From Nitrospira moscoviensis (lineage in GTDB: Bacteria; Nitrospirota; Nitrospiria; Nitrospirales; Nitrospiraceae): 64,000 nt of DNA. How positions within the stretch are numbered: position 1 is the stretch's first letter; each line of letters begins with the position of its first letter. Position numbers and translations under genes: made by a program. The notes under the pieces were generated by a model. The model was given only the letters and a program-made list of their open reading frames with translations, made no database searches and was not told the DNA's origin. The stretch is taken from assembly GCF_001273775.1 (NCBI RefSeq), contig NZ_CP011801.1, positions 1,838,001 through 1,902,000 on the forward strand, read 5' to 3'. This document shows positions 15,796 to 24,037 of this stretch, piece after piece.

Positions 15796-16263
15796 ATGTT
15801 GAGACGGTATGCGTTGTTCGCCGGGTTCTTCGCCGCCGCGCCGCTTGCGGCGTCATGCTGGCCTTACCGCGTCGGACCGGCGGTGGAGGTCATCGAACCG
15901 GATGACAGGGAAACTGCCGAGAAGAATCTCGCCGCGGTGCGCGCGATCGCGCGGGAATGGAGCAGCCTGCCTCTGACCGGTCCGCCGGCGGAGGGCGCCG
16001 CGCCACCGCAGTCTTTGACGGCGGTGGAGAAAGCTCCGCTCCTCCGTGTACCCCCCGGCACGCCGCCGTCCGAAGCGGCGGCCTCGCCGCAGACCCGCAG
16101 TTCCACGGCCCTGCCTTGGGTTCCGCCGCAGATCCCGCGACCGAGTCCTCCCGACCGCCCCGTCCCGGCTTATACCGTGCCCGCGCCAACCGGCCCGCAG
16201 GACGCCGGATCGACTCGCTGTGTACCGGACGGGTTGGGAGGACAGCGCTGTTTGCGACCGTGA
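15796..16263 (+). CDS. Proline-rich secreted protein, possible lipoprotein
   Basis: 155 residues. The N-terminus MLRRYALFAGFFAAAPLAAS followed by CW is a signal peptide with a possible lipobox (LAASC). After a short helical region (ETAEKNLAAVRAIAREW) the chain is low complexity, rich in Pro, Ala and Ser, and ends with a small Cys-containing motif (TRCVPDGLGGQRCLRP). No catalytic domain is visible. Probably a periplasmic or outer-membrane-tethered protein; function unknown. Confidence 0.65.
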   Translation: MLRRYALFAGFFAAAPLAASCWPYRVGPAVEVIEPDDRETAEKNLAAVRAIAREWSSLPLTGPPAEGAAPPQSLTAVEKAPLLRVPPGTPPSEAAASPQTRSSTALPWVPPQIPRPSPPDRPVPAYTVPAPTGPQDAGSTRCVPDGLGGQRCLRP

Positions 16264-16278
16264 AGCCGCCGGACCTCT

Positions 16279-16632
16279 TCACTTGAACGTCGTACGGGCC
16301 GGATGGCGCTTCCCGAGTGTCTCTCCCGGTTCGTGCAGTATATCGAGAGGATCACGCTTCGGTTCGACGGCTGCTTCGGTGCTCCTTCGGCTGAGGTCCT
16401 TGTCCAGATTCTTCAGGACCTCCTCCGGGGTTCTCGGACCGATGCTGTCGAGGAACTTCATGGAGTCCGATGGGAAGCCGGCCGCCTCCGGAAACCGAAG
16501 CGGCGGGGCGCTGATGGGTCGATCGGGCGTTCGGACGTCGCCGGAGGTTCCGCCCATCCGGTCGAGCTGGGCCTGCGCGGGAACCGCGGCCATGGCGGTG
16601 CCGAGTATCGAGAAAGCCAACAGCCGTCGCAT
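16279..16632 (-). CDS. Secreted hypothetical protein, 117 aa
   Basis: ATG 16632 starts a clear Sec signal peptide (MRRLLAFSILGTAMAAVPAQ, cleavage after AQA). A polar mature part of about 95 residues follows, with a helical segment (TPEEVLKNLDKDLSRRST). The frame is open upstream to 17037, but that part is a shadow of the response regulator gene. It lies 29 bases downstream of that regulator on the same strand and may share its transcript. Function unknown. Confidence 0.65.
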   Translation of the reverse strand: MRRLLAFSILGTAMAAVPAQAQLDRMGGTSGDVRTPDRPISAPPLRFPEAAGFPSDSMKFLDSIGPRTPEEVLKNLDKDLSRRSTEAAVEPKRDPLDILHEPGETLGKRHPARTTFK

Positions 16633-16661
16633 GGGAGTCGTCTTCACGGTGGTCAGCGGAG

Positions 16662-17126
16662 CTAGGGTACGTCGCAACTGAATCCCAACGCCAGCCGGAT
16701 CGTGTCGTGAATCCTCATGACTTGATCCTTGGAGACGAAGGCGACTGCGCCCGCCGTCCGCATCGCGTTGTACGTGGGCGCGGCATACTCGCCGGTGATC
16801 CCGATGACCGCCGTATGAGGACAGGTTTTTCTGATGCGGTGCGTCGCTTCGATGCCGTCGATATGCGGGAGGGCGATGTCCATGAGGATGACGTCCGGCT
16901 GATGGACGGCGGCTAAGACCACCGCTTCTCGTCCGTCGCCGGCCTGCCCCACCACCTGCATGTCCGGATAGCTTTCTAAAATATCGCGCCATAACTGGCG
17001 CGTCCATTCGTCGTCGTCGACGAGGAGGATGCGACAAGGGGGCTGGGTGGAGGAGGACGGGTGGGGCTCTCTCGCGGGAGCCGGCCTCTGTTCTACGGGA
17101 CGATCACTGGCCGCACAGGCGATCAT
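16662..17126 (-). CDS. Single-domain response regulator
   Basis: 154 residues with a CheY-like receiver: acidic pocket VDDDE, phosphoacceptor Asp in DVILMDIALPHIDG, Thr in VIGITGEY, Lys in AFVSKDQV. There is no DNA-binding output domain. A polar N-terminal extension of about 30 residues (HPSSSTQPP) precedes the receiver, so the real start may be internal. No histidine kinase lies in the window, so the input is unknown. It is likely a stand-alone phosphorelay or protein-interaction regulator in the cytoplasm. Confidence 0.88.
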   Translation of the reverse strand: MIACAASDRPVEQRPAPAREPHPSSSTQPPCRILLVDDDEWTRQLWRDILESYPDMQVVGQAGDGREAVVLAAVHQPDVILMDIALPHIDGIEATHRIRKTCPHTAVIGITGEYAAPTYNAMRTAGAVAFVSKDQVMRIHDTIRLALGFSCDVP

Positions 17127-17386
17127 CGATGGCCTCGCTTTGCTCCGGTCTCCGATTTCGGCACACTCTTTCCGCTGTCTCTTTATAAGATGAACACCCT
17201 TCCGCTCAGCCTAGGGAGAACCCGAAAGGAAAGGCGGAGGGACATGGAATCGCGCCGGCATGGTATCCGGGATTCGTCGGGAACTCGCCGCGCCGCCGGC
17301 GCCGTTCTAGGGAACTGAGCAGTTTCTGATCGCGCCCAGATCGGTCATGGTGGCTGGTCTTGAACCTGAACGGAGGAGGACACCCT

Positions 17387-17758
17387 ATGGCGACAGAAGT
17401 CGGCATCCAGGATCCGGTGCAGGCGAAGCGGTATTTCGAAGCCAAGATGGCCTTTACCACCGGCCCGGTCGAGCTGGAACGGATGATGAAAAACAACGAG
17501 GTGAACATCGTCGATGTCCGGGCGGCGGAAGACTATGCCGAGGGCCACATCCCCGGCGCGATCAATCTGCCGAAGGAGCAGTGGCGGACGCTGAACGGGC
17601 TGCGCAAGGACAAGACGAACGTTCTCTACTGTTACTCGATCGTCTGCCACCTCGCCGCGACGGCCGCGGTGGAGTTCGTCGGCAAAGGCTATCCGGTCAT
17701 GGAACTGGACGGCGGTTGGCGCTGGTGGAAAGACGACGGGTTCGCCGTCGAAAAGTAA
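17387..17758 (+). CDS. Rhodanese-like sulfurtransferase
   Basis: 123 residues from ATG 17387 behind GGAGGAGG. Rhodanese features are NIVDVRAAEDYAEGHIPGAI (CH2A-like), then LYCYSIVCHLA with the candidate persulfide Cys, and a C-terminal MELDGGWRWWKDDGF. Family members move sulfane sulfur to acceptors in the cytoplasm. The active loop has two Cys (C-Y-S-I-V-C) and bulky residues, unlike the CxxGxR loop of thiosulfate enzymes, so the substrate is uncertain. The upstream in-frame ATG at 17360 has no ribosome site. Confidence 0.85.
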   Translation: MATEVGIQDPVQAKRYFEAKMAFTTGPVELERMMKNNEVNIVDVRAAEDYAEGHIPGAINLPKEQWRTLNGLRKDKTNVLYCYSIVCHLAATAAVEFVGKGYPVMELDGGWRWWKDDGFAVEK

Positions 17759-17774
17759 TCACTCGCGGAGGGCC

Positions 17775-17801
17775 CGGACAGAGCCGCAGCGGCTCTGTCC
17801 G
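17775..17801. terminator. 12-bp hairpin between convergent genes
   Basis: CGGACAGAGCCG and CGGCTCTGTCCG form a perfect stem with a CAG loop between the rhodanese gene and the small membrane protein gene. It could serve both strands. Confidence 0.6.
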
Positions 17802-17821
17802 AGGCGCTGACAGCGCGACGC

Positions 17822-18046
17822 TTAACCCGGTGGGAGCATCAGATACGTTCCGATGGCCAGAAGCGGGGCGCCGACATACAAGGCCTTCTTGCCGAACGTA
17901 TCGTACAGCCCGTAACACAAGACGACCCACATGAGCGTGTAATACATCGATGCGATGCCGCGGTAGCTGCCGCCGGCGCCCTCCGCCCACGCAAGCGAAG
18001 GAACCCAGACGGCAAATCCTGCCAACAGACTGAGCACCAGCCTCAT
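17822..18046 (-). CDS. Small membrane protein, paralogue of 49915-50142
   Basis: 74 residues: a signal-like N-terminus (MRLVLSLLAGFAVWVPSLAW, cleavage near AWA), then SYRGIASMYYTLMWVVLCYG with LYDTFGKKALYVGAPLLAI and a final LPPG. The second half matches the protein at 49915-50142 closely (SYRGIA.IYYTLIW, GRKALYVGAP). Both have two hydrophobic stretches after the signal. The pair defines a small family that I associate with Nitrospira-type genomes; its function is not known to me. A good ribosome site (AAGGAGG) precedes the ATG. Confidence 0.8.
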   Translation of the reverse strand: MRLVLSLLAGFAVWVPSLAWAEGAGGSYRGIASMYYTLMWVVLCYGLYDTFGKKALYVGAPLLAIGTYLMLPPG

Positions 18047-18096
18047 ACATTCCTCCTTGGTGACGATGGACTCCTGTTCGCTGGCACAGGGAGGAA

Positions 18097-18140
18097 GGAA
18101 AAAACAAACGCCCTCACGGCGTGATCCTGCCGTGAGGGCG
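18097..18140 (-). terminator. Rho-independent terminator of the 18255-19514 gene
   Basis: CGCCCTCACGGC and GCCGTGAGGGCG (18109-18140) form a 12-bp stem with an 8-base loop. Read on the minus strand it is followed by TTTGTTTTTTCC, a classic U-tract. Confidence 0.85.
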
Positions 18141-18254
18141 TCGTGGTGTACCGGACCGGCTCAGTCTCGTAGGATCACCCAGGACTACCCCGGTTCCATA
18201 GGTGCCTCTCGGAAAGCAGCTAACGCCAGATCATGCGCCTCCGGCGGCGCGCTG

Positions 18255-19514
18255 TCAACTGCCGTGCGACGGGTTGCGAGGAGTCAGGGAACGGGCATCC
18301 TCCAGTTGATATTGCCCGCGCGCGAGCACGGGATAAAACGAGAAGAGGGGCGTGTTCGCCGGCACGACGGCGGCCGTCACGTCGGGCAGCAATTGGAGAT
18401 GCATATTGATGAAGTTGAAGCTCAGGCCACGTTGCCACGGCTGCGCGCCGGCCCCGGCATAGGCGGGCGTTTTTTCGGTGGCATAGGTCCTGGTCAGCAG
18501 GCCGGCGCCGCCCTGCAGCCCGTACTCGTGCAGGTCCGGCGCGCCTTGGATCAGCAGGGAGACCGAAGCGGCGTCGAACCAGACTTTGATGTTGCAACTG
18601 ACCTGGACGTACGGGCCCAGCGTGTTCGTTCCTTCCAGGTAGGCGCGCGGCAACCCGATGTCGAAGGGCAGCTCCGGCGACATGGCGCGCTCGACGGCGC
18701 CCACGTTCTGCTCTTTCAGCGGCGAGACGGAGACGAACAGCAGATGCTCGTCCGTCATGTCGAGATCCAGCACCTGGTCGTCGTAATAGCTCACCAGCCG
18801 GCCCATTTCGTACCGCAGCGGAAACGAATAGCCGGTCTTGGCGTACCAGATGCGGAGCCCGGCATCGAGCGGATCGTCCGGCGTCCGGCTGATCTTCAGA
18901 TCGAAGGGCAACATGACGTGCCAGGCGCCGGTGCGGGCCTGGACGAACGGGGCGCAGGCTCCGGGAAATTCCTTCTGCACGGCGGGATTGTTCGGCTCGA
19001 ACGTACGTGTGCGGCCGGCAAAGTGTTGGGCGATTTTCGCTTCCTTCGAGAGCCGGTATTTCTGTTGGTAATACTCGGCAGCCCGCTGCTGCGCGATCGA
19101 GAAGAAGTAGTCCGGCATGTCGGTTTCGACGATGATCCGCTGCCGGGCGGCGGCGTCTCCGGCTTTCGGCCGGTCCGGCTTCAAGGCGGCATTGTAGAAA
19201 TCGAGCTCCGTCGTGAGGCGCTGGATCTCCTGTTGGATCTGGCGCGCGACGGCCGGATCGTAAAAGACCGTTTTGGGGAAGATCTCGAGCGCTTTGTGCA
19301 GGCAGTCGAGCTTGTGACCGTAGCGTTTGGGCTCGTCGGCGAAGGCGTCGGTGATCGCCATCAAGAGGTTGAACTGTTCTTCAGGCGTCAGGCCCGCCGT
19401 GGGATAACTGTGGTCTTTGATGAAGGCGAAGGCCATCGGGCCGAAGGATTCGGCCTTGCGGATGCAGAGCGTGAGCAGGAAGTTATAGTGCGCCCGCGCT
19501 TCCTCCGGGGTCAT
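18255..19514 (-). CDS. Large hypothetical protein, 419 aa
   Basis: ATG 19514 (MTPEEARAHYNFLLTLCIRK) is preceded by GGAGCG; the in-frame extension to 19595 looks non-coding. The N-terminal 130 residues are helical (FNLLMAITDAFADEPKRY, IQQEIQRLTTELDFYNAAL). The rest alternates beta-like segments with conserved-looking aromatic residues (AWHVMLPFDLKISRT, LSFNFINMHLQLLPD). No signal peptide, membrane helix or recognised motif is present, so it is probably cytoplasmic. The gene is monocistronic and has its own strong terminator. I do not recognise the family. Confidence 0.75.
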   Translation of the reverse strand: MTPEEARAHYNFLLTLCIRKAESFGPMAFAFIKDHSYPTAGLTPEEQFNLLMAITDAFADEPKRYGHKLDCLHKALEIFPKTVFYDPAVARQIQQEIQRLTTELDFYNAALKPDRPKAGDAAARQRIIVETDMPDYFFSIAQQRAAEYYQQKYRLSKEAKIAQHFAGRTRTFEPNNPAVQKEFPGACAPFVQARTGAWHVMLPFDLKISRTPDDPLDAGLRIWYAKTGYSFPLRYEMGRLVSYYDDQVLDLDMTDEHLLFVSVSPLKEQNVGAVERAMSPELPFDIGLPRAYLEGTNTLGPYVQVSCNIKVWFDAASVSLLIQGAPDLHEYGLQGGAGLLTRTYATEKTPAYAGAGAQPWQRGLSFNFINMHLQLLPDVTAAVVPANTPLFSFYPVLARGQYQLEDARSLTPRNPSHGS

Positions 19515-19654
19515 GGTATCGCTCCGATCGCCGGATTGTAGCCAGCGGGACCTCGGCCGGGCAAGCGGGAGCCTTGTCGAGCCCGCCGCCCGCAAACGCG
19601 CTTTCGCGCCATGGAGCCGTTCCCTTATGATGGAGCATGAGAGGCGATCGAGCC

Positions 19655-20053
19655 ATGAAGGACATCCTGCGCGTTCACACCGGCCGGGTGAAAGAGGTCG
19701 TCGACCTGACCGATCGAATCGAATCGCTGATCAGTCGGGCGCAGATCGCGGACGGCCTCTGCACCGTCTTCGTCACCCATACGACGGCCGCGGTCACGAC
19801 GGGCGAGATCGGAGAGGGGACCGAGCAGGATTTCCTCGAAGTCGCTGAACAGATCATCCCGCGCATCCGGTTCCGGCACCTCCACGATCCCTCCCACGCC
19901 TGGTCCCACATGGCGGCGTCGCTCCTCGGTCCTTCGCTGACGATCCCCGTCTCCGGCGGAAAGCTGATTCTTGGCACATGGCAGTCGATCATGCTGGTCG
20001 AGTTCGACGGCCCGCGCGAACGGGAGGTCCATGTCGCGGTGATCCCTGCGTAA
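19655..20053 (+). CDS. YjbQ/UPF0047 family protein
   Basis: 132 residues from ATG 19655. Hallmarks are GLCTVFVTHTTAAVTTGEI, then HAWSHMAASLLGPSLTIPV and GTWQSIMLVEFDGPRERE, with the conserved His and Glu residues of the fold. YjbQ proteins show weak thiamine-phosphate synthase activity and suppress thiamine defects in E. coli; the physiological role is unsettled. An upstream ATG at 19637 is too close to its GGAG to be likely. Length matches the family (about 130-140). Confidence 0.9.
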   Translation: MKDILRVHTGRVKEVVDLTDRIESLISRAQIADGLCTVFVTHTTAAVTTGEIGEGTEQDFLEVAEQIIPRIRFRHLHDPSHAWSHMAASLLGPSLTIPVSGGKLILGTWQSIMLVEFDGPREREVHVAVIPA

Positions 20054-20187
20054 CGGGCTCGCGCCGGTGGCTCCGGCCGTTTCACGGCGCCAGGAGGTTT
20101 TCCCAGTGTCTCCGGCCGTCCGAATCTGGAACGCTCTTCTCAGGCTCGCGCCGTGGGGGCGTGAGCCGCTTCACCGGAACGAAGCCT

Positions 20188-20649
20188 ATGACCCCTGCCG
20201 CGAACCCGCTGCCCGCCGGCTATCACACCGTGACGCCGCATCTCATCACCGCCGATGCGTCCCGCGTGATCGAGTTTCTGCAACAGGTATTCGGCGCGAT
20301 CGAACACTATCGCTTGTCGGGCCCCCAGGGGCGGATCCTCCATGCGGAAGTGCGGATCGGGGATTCGCTCATCATGGTGGCCGAGGCGACGGACGAACAG
20401 CCTCCGCTGCCGGGCTCCTACGCCCTCTATGTGGACAACGTTGACGATGCGTACCGGCGCGCGCTGGCAGCGGGCGCGCGCTCGCTGCGGGAGCCGGTGG
20501 ACCAGTTCTACGGAGACCGGAGCGGCGGCGTCGAAGACCCGGCCGGCAATCGTTGGTGGATCGCCACCCACATCGAAGACGTGCCGCCGGACGAAATCAA
20601 GCTCCGCGCGGAGCGCTGGCTGAAGGCGCGGACCCGCGTCGGGGCGTAA
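20188..20649 (+). CDS. VOC (glyoxalase/bleomycin-resistance fold) family protein
   Basis: 153 residues. The N-terminus TVTPHLITADASRVIEFLQQ is followed by FGAIEHYRLSGPQGRILHAE and a second half YALYVDNVDDAYRRALAAGA, DPAGNRWWIATH: the paired beta-alpha-beta-beta-beta repeats of the VOC fold. It resembles the PhnB-like subgroup, which often lacks full metal ligation. Enzymatic role unknown. It is soluble and stands alone, followed by the truncated stress-protein gene. Confidence 0.85.
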   Translation: MTPAANPLPAGYHTVTPHLITADASRVIEFLQQVFGAIEHYRLSGPQGRILHAEVRIGDSLIMVAEATDEQPPLPGSYALYVDNVDDAYRRALAAGARSLREPVDQFYGDRSGGVEDPAGNRWWIATHIEDVPPDEIKLRAERWLKARTRVGA

Positions 20650-20672
20650 GCAGGAGAACGAGAAGGGAACGC

Positions 20673-20786
20673 ATGCGCATTCTGGTCGCGGTGGATGACT
20701 CCGAAAACGCCCGGCGCGCGGTGCAGTATATCGGCTCCGGTTCTTTCACCCCTGACGCGGCGCGCCGGAACCCGGCAGCTCGGTGA
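20673..20786 (+). pseudogene. 5' stub of a universal stress protein (UspA) gene
   Basis: ATG 20673 with a good ribosome site (GAAGGGA) starts MRILVAVDDSENARRAVQYI, the unmistakable first strand and helix of UspA proteins. After about 23 residues the sequence turns random and stops at 20786. The ATP-binding G-2x-G-9x-G motif is absent. The break lies at the 3' end of the convergent YihY gene (20746), so a deletion or rearrangement joined the two. Confidence 0.75.
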
Positions 20787-22089
20787 GGAGCGATTGCACC
20801 GTCTCACCCGCCAGCGCCCGGGCGACGGCGTCGTCCCGGCGGCGGAGCAACGCCTCGAGAGGGTGGTGGAGATCGATGGGGAGGGACGCGTCCGTCCGAT
20901 GACCGTCCCGAACGGTATCCAACACCTCTTTGACGGAGATCAAGTCGGGTGGTTTGATCAGCGCCAAGCCTTCGGGCTCCTTCAGGACGCCGACCAAGCC
21001 GCTGTCCACGAGTCGGTCGACCTGTTCATCCACCAGCGAGGCGGGGAGCTTCAGCGTGATCGCAAGATCGGAAGGGCGCAGGGGCGGCGCGCCCTCCCGG
21101 TATCGACGCGCGAGCGCCTGCAGAACCGTCAGCGCCAGCCGCTCACGAAAGGCCGGGGTGCCCTGCTGCCATAACAGCCGGGACAGATAGGCGGTCGGAT
21201 GCTGGTGGAAAAACGAAAACTGTGCGCCGATCAGCACGATCAGCCACCCGGCGTAGAGCCAAAGCAAGAACAGGATCAGCACGGCAAAACTGGAGTAGAT
21301 CGCGCTGTACTTCGCGGAGGCGGCGACGAATTTCGCGAACGCCTCTCCCGCAAGGCCCCAGAGGACGGCGGCCGACACTCCGCCGACGAGGGCCGAGCCC
21401 GTAAACACCGTCGTATTGGGAATGAACTTGTAGAAAAAGGTGAAGACGCCGCAGAGCAGAAGAAACGGCGTCAGCTCGGCGATCCAGAGGAGGAGCGTGC
21501 CGAACGGTTCCGTCTCCATGAGGCGCTGCACCACCGTATGGCTTTGCAGCGATGCCAGGAGTCCGAGCGCCGTGAAGACGAGGACCGGCCCCACCAGGAC
21601 CGCGCTCAGGTAGTCCGTAAACTTCCGCCCCCAGGGACGTCCGTGCCGCACCATCCAAATGGCGTTCAAGGCCTGCTCGATCTTATCCACCAGCGAGTAG
21701 GTCGTATAAAAGAGACCGGCGACGCCGACGACTCCCAACACGCCGATCTTCAGGTTGTCGACGAAGCCCACGATGCGGTGCGTGATCTCCACGCTCTTCG
21801 CCCCGAGCGGTTCCAGCGCCTGAGCCAGAAACGGCTCGATCAGATGATGGACGTCGAAGGCCTTCAACGCCGAAAACATGACGGCGAGAAACGGGACCAG
21901 GGAGAGCAGCGTCGTAAACACAAGGCCCGCGGCGCGGGCGTCGAGCAGCCGGTGGCGGAATTCGAGGCCGACGGCGATCGCCAGCCGCAGGGCGTGAACG
22001 CCGAGCCGCCTGGGGAAAGGCAGGGTCGCGAGATCCAGCGTCCACATGTCGTGCTTGAGAAACCGGGCGATGCGGGCGCTGGTCGGCAT
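20746..22089 (-). CDS. YihY/RNase BN-family (BrkB-like) inner-membrane protein
   Basis: 447 residues. The YihY core of about six helices is clear (AAGLVFTTLLSLVPFLAVMF, IGVLGVVGVAGLFYTTYSLV, FAVLILFLLWLYAGWLIVLI). A cytoplasmic winged-helix-like C-terminal domain follows (LRPSDLAITLKLPASLVDEQ, VDSGLVGVLKEPEG). The family was once called RNase BN, but that activity belongs to another gene; function is unknown, and transport or envelope roles have been proposed. The C-terminal extension (ALARALAGETVQSLLTELPG-like) may come from the rearrangement next to the UspA stub. Confidence 0.88.
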   Translation of the reverse strand: MPTSARIARFLKHDMWTLDLATLPFPRRLGVHALRLAIAVGLEFRHRLLDARAAGLVFTTLLSLVPFLAVMFSALKAFDVHHLIEPFLAQALEPLGAKSVEITHRIVGFVDNLKIGVLGVVGVAGLFYTTYSLVDKIEQALNAIWMVRHGRPWGRKFTDYLSAVLVGPVLVFTALGLLASLQSHTVVQRLMETEPFGTLLLWIAELTPFLLLCGVFTFFYKFIPNTTVFTGSALVGGVSAAVLWGLAGEAFAKFVAASAKYSAIYSSFAVLILFLLWLYAGWLIVLIGAQFSFFHQHPTAYLSRLLWQQGTPAFRERLALTVLQALARRYREGAPPLRPSDLAITLKLPASLVDEQVDRLVDSGLVGVLKEPEGLALIKPPDLISVKEVLDTVRDGHRTDASLPIDLHHPLEALLRRRDDAVARALAGETVQSLLTELPGSGAPRQG

Positions 22090-22286
22090 GCTTCACGCTC
22101 CTCGGGGGCTCACTGTACCTGGAATCGGGCTCCTTGTGAACCGGCGCATCAATTCTTCGCGCTCGCGCGGCTCCCGGCCCCCGCGTCAGGCCGTCCCGCG
22201 ATCCGGTTGACATCGGCGCTCCGCGAATCGTAGCCTCGCTCGTCCGCATCTGTCTGTATCCATATCCGAAAGGAATCAGCGCCTCC

Positions 22287-24017
22287 ATGAAGCATGATCA
22301 CATGCCGTCCTCCGCCGTGCCGGCCGCGACCGGGTTTTCGCCGGGCTTCGCGGCATTGGGTCTCGAAGCGTCGCTGCTCGCCTCGCTGGAGGCGTTGGGC
22401 TACGAAGAACCGACGCCGATTCAGCGCGAGGCGATCCCTCCGCTCCTCGCCGGCCGCGATCTCCTCGGACAGGCGGCCACCGGCACCGGCAAGACGGCGG
22501 CCTTCACGTTGCCCCTGCTGCAGCGCATCGCGCACGGGACCCCGGCGCGCCCGGCGGCGCTGATTCTGGTGCCGACGCGCGAATTGGCGATCCAAGTCGC
22601 TCAGGCGGTGCAACGGTACGGGAAGGAATTGCGGCTCGGCGTGCTGGCCGTCTACGGCGGGCAGGCCATCGGCCCGCAGCTGCATGCCTTGAAGCGCGGC
22701 GTCGAGGTCGTGGTGGCCACGCCCGGCCGCGCGCTGGATCATATCCGGCGCGGGACATTGAAACTCGAGCACGTCGGAATCGTCGTGCTGGACGAAGCGG
22801 ATGAGATGCTCGACATGGGATTCGCCGAGGATCTGGACGCGATTCTCGACCGGACGCCCGCGGCCAAGCAAACGGCCTTGTTCTCCGCCACGATGCCGCC
22901 GCGCATCCGCTCGATCGCCCACCGGCATCTCCGCGATCCGGTCGAGATCACCATCGCGAAAGAACCGGTCAAGGCCGGCACGGCGCCGCGCGTGCAGCAA
23001 ACCGCCTATGTTGTCGCGCGATCCTATCGGGAAGCGGCGCTGGCCCGCGTGCTCGACATGGCGGGCCCCAAGTCGGCGCTCATCTTTTGCCGCACCAGAG
23101 TGGAAGTCGACGACGTGACGTCCATGCTGAACGGCCGCGGCCATCGGGCCGAGGCGATTCACGGCGGCATGAACCAGGCGCAGCGCGACCGGGTCATGCA
23201 GGCGTTCAAGAGCGGCCGCACCGAGCTGCTGGTCGCCACCGACGTGGCGGCGCGCGGCCTCGACATTCCCAGCGTGTCGCACGTCGTCAACTACGACCTG
23301 CCGTCCTCCGCCGAAATCTATGTCCATCGCATCGGCCGCACGGGCCGGGCGGGCCGCGAAGGCGCGGCGATCACGATTCTCGACCCGCGCGAGCAGCGCC
23401 TCTTGCGGAGCATCGAGCAGCACACGAAGGCCCGCGTCACGGTCCTGCCGATTCCGAGCGTGGCCGACCTCCACGCCAGGCGGCTGGAACGGACGCAGGC
23501 CGCGGTGGAAGACGTCTTGAAAGACGGAGATCTGAAGGGCTTCGCGGACGTGGCGGAGCGGCTTGCCGCCGCCTATCCGCCGGCCGATGTGGCGGCGGCC
23601 GCGTTGAAGCTGCTGGTCCGGGCACAGGGCGGAGAGCGGCCCGAGCAGGAAATTCCTGCGATGCCTGTCCGGCCGCCGGAATTCGGGCGGCCGGCGCGGG
23701 AGGCCGGCCGGCACCGGGACGCGCCAGCCGACGCGCGGCGGCGGCCGGCGGGATGGACGGCTCAGCGCCGGCGGGAGGCCGGCATGGCGCGCGTCTACAT
23801 CGGCGCGGGGCGGGCGGCGGGTATTCGGCCGGCCGATCTCGTCGGCGCGATCGCGAACGAGGCCAAGGTGAGCTCCAACATCATCGGCGCCATCGAGATC
23901 GAAGACCGCTTCTCCGTGGTCGATGTGCCGGAACCCATGGCGCCGGCGATCATCGAGGTGCTCGGCCGCGCCCGCATCAAAGGCCGGAAAGTTCCGGTGC
24001 GCTTGTTTCGAGACTGA
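22287..24017 (+). CDS. DEAD-box RNA helicase with C-terminal DbpA RNA-binding domain
   Basis: 576 residues. Motifs in order: Q motif (GYEEPTPIQREAIP), Walker A ATGTGKT near residue 65, PTRELA, TPGR, DEAD near residue 167, SAT, ARGLD and HRIGRTGRAG. After a low-complexity Arg-rich linker, residues about 495-576 form the DbpA/CsdA RNA-binding domain (MARVYIGAGRAAGIRPADLV, then FSVVDVPEP). It acts on structured RNA in ribosome assembly, cold shock or mRNA turnover. The large window-length minus-strand open frame opposite it is a codon-bias shadow. Confidence 0.95.
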   Translation: MKHDHMPSSAVPAATGFSPGFAALGLEASLLASLEALGYEEPTPIQREAIPPLLAGRDLLGQAATGTGKTAAFTLPLLQRIAHGTPARPAALILVPTRELAIQVAQAVQRYGKELRLGVLAVYGGQAIGPQLHALKRGVEVVVATPGRALDHIRRGTLKLEHVGIVVLDEADEMLDMGFAEDLDAILDRTPAAKQTALFSATMPPRIRSIAHRHLRDPVEITIAKEPVKAGTAPRVQQTAYVVARSYREAALARVLDMAGPKSALIFCRTRVEVDDVTSMLNGRGHRAEAIHGGMNQAQRDRVMQAFKSGRTELLVATDVAARGLDIPSVSHVVNYDLPSSAEIYVHRIGRTGRAGREGAAITILDPREQRLLRSIEQHTKARVTVLPIPSVADLHARRLERTQAAVEDVLKDGDLKGFADVAERLAAAYPPADVAAAALKLLVRAQGGERPEQEIPAMPVRPPEFGRPAREAGRHRDAPADARRRPAGWTAQRRREAGMARVYIGAGRAAGIRPADLVGAIANEAKVSSNIIGAIEIEDRFSVVDVPEPMAPAIIEVLGRARIKGRKVPVRLFRD

Positions 24018-24037
24018 CGAGACCGATCGGAGCGTTC

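Noticed and set aside
18097..18140. Possible CRISPR-like palindromic repeat
   Set aside because: Single copy with a U-tract; a transcription terminator explains it.
22149..23714. A 521-codon minus-strand open frame opposite the helicase
   Set aside because: Antisense shadow of the DEAD-box gene.
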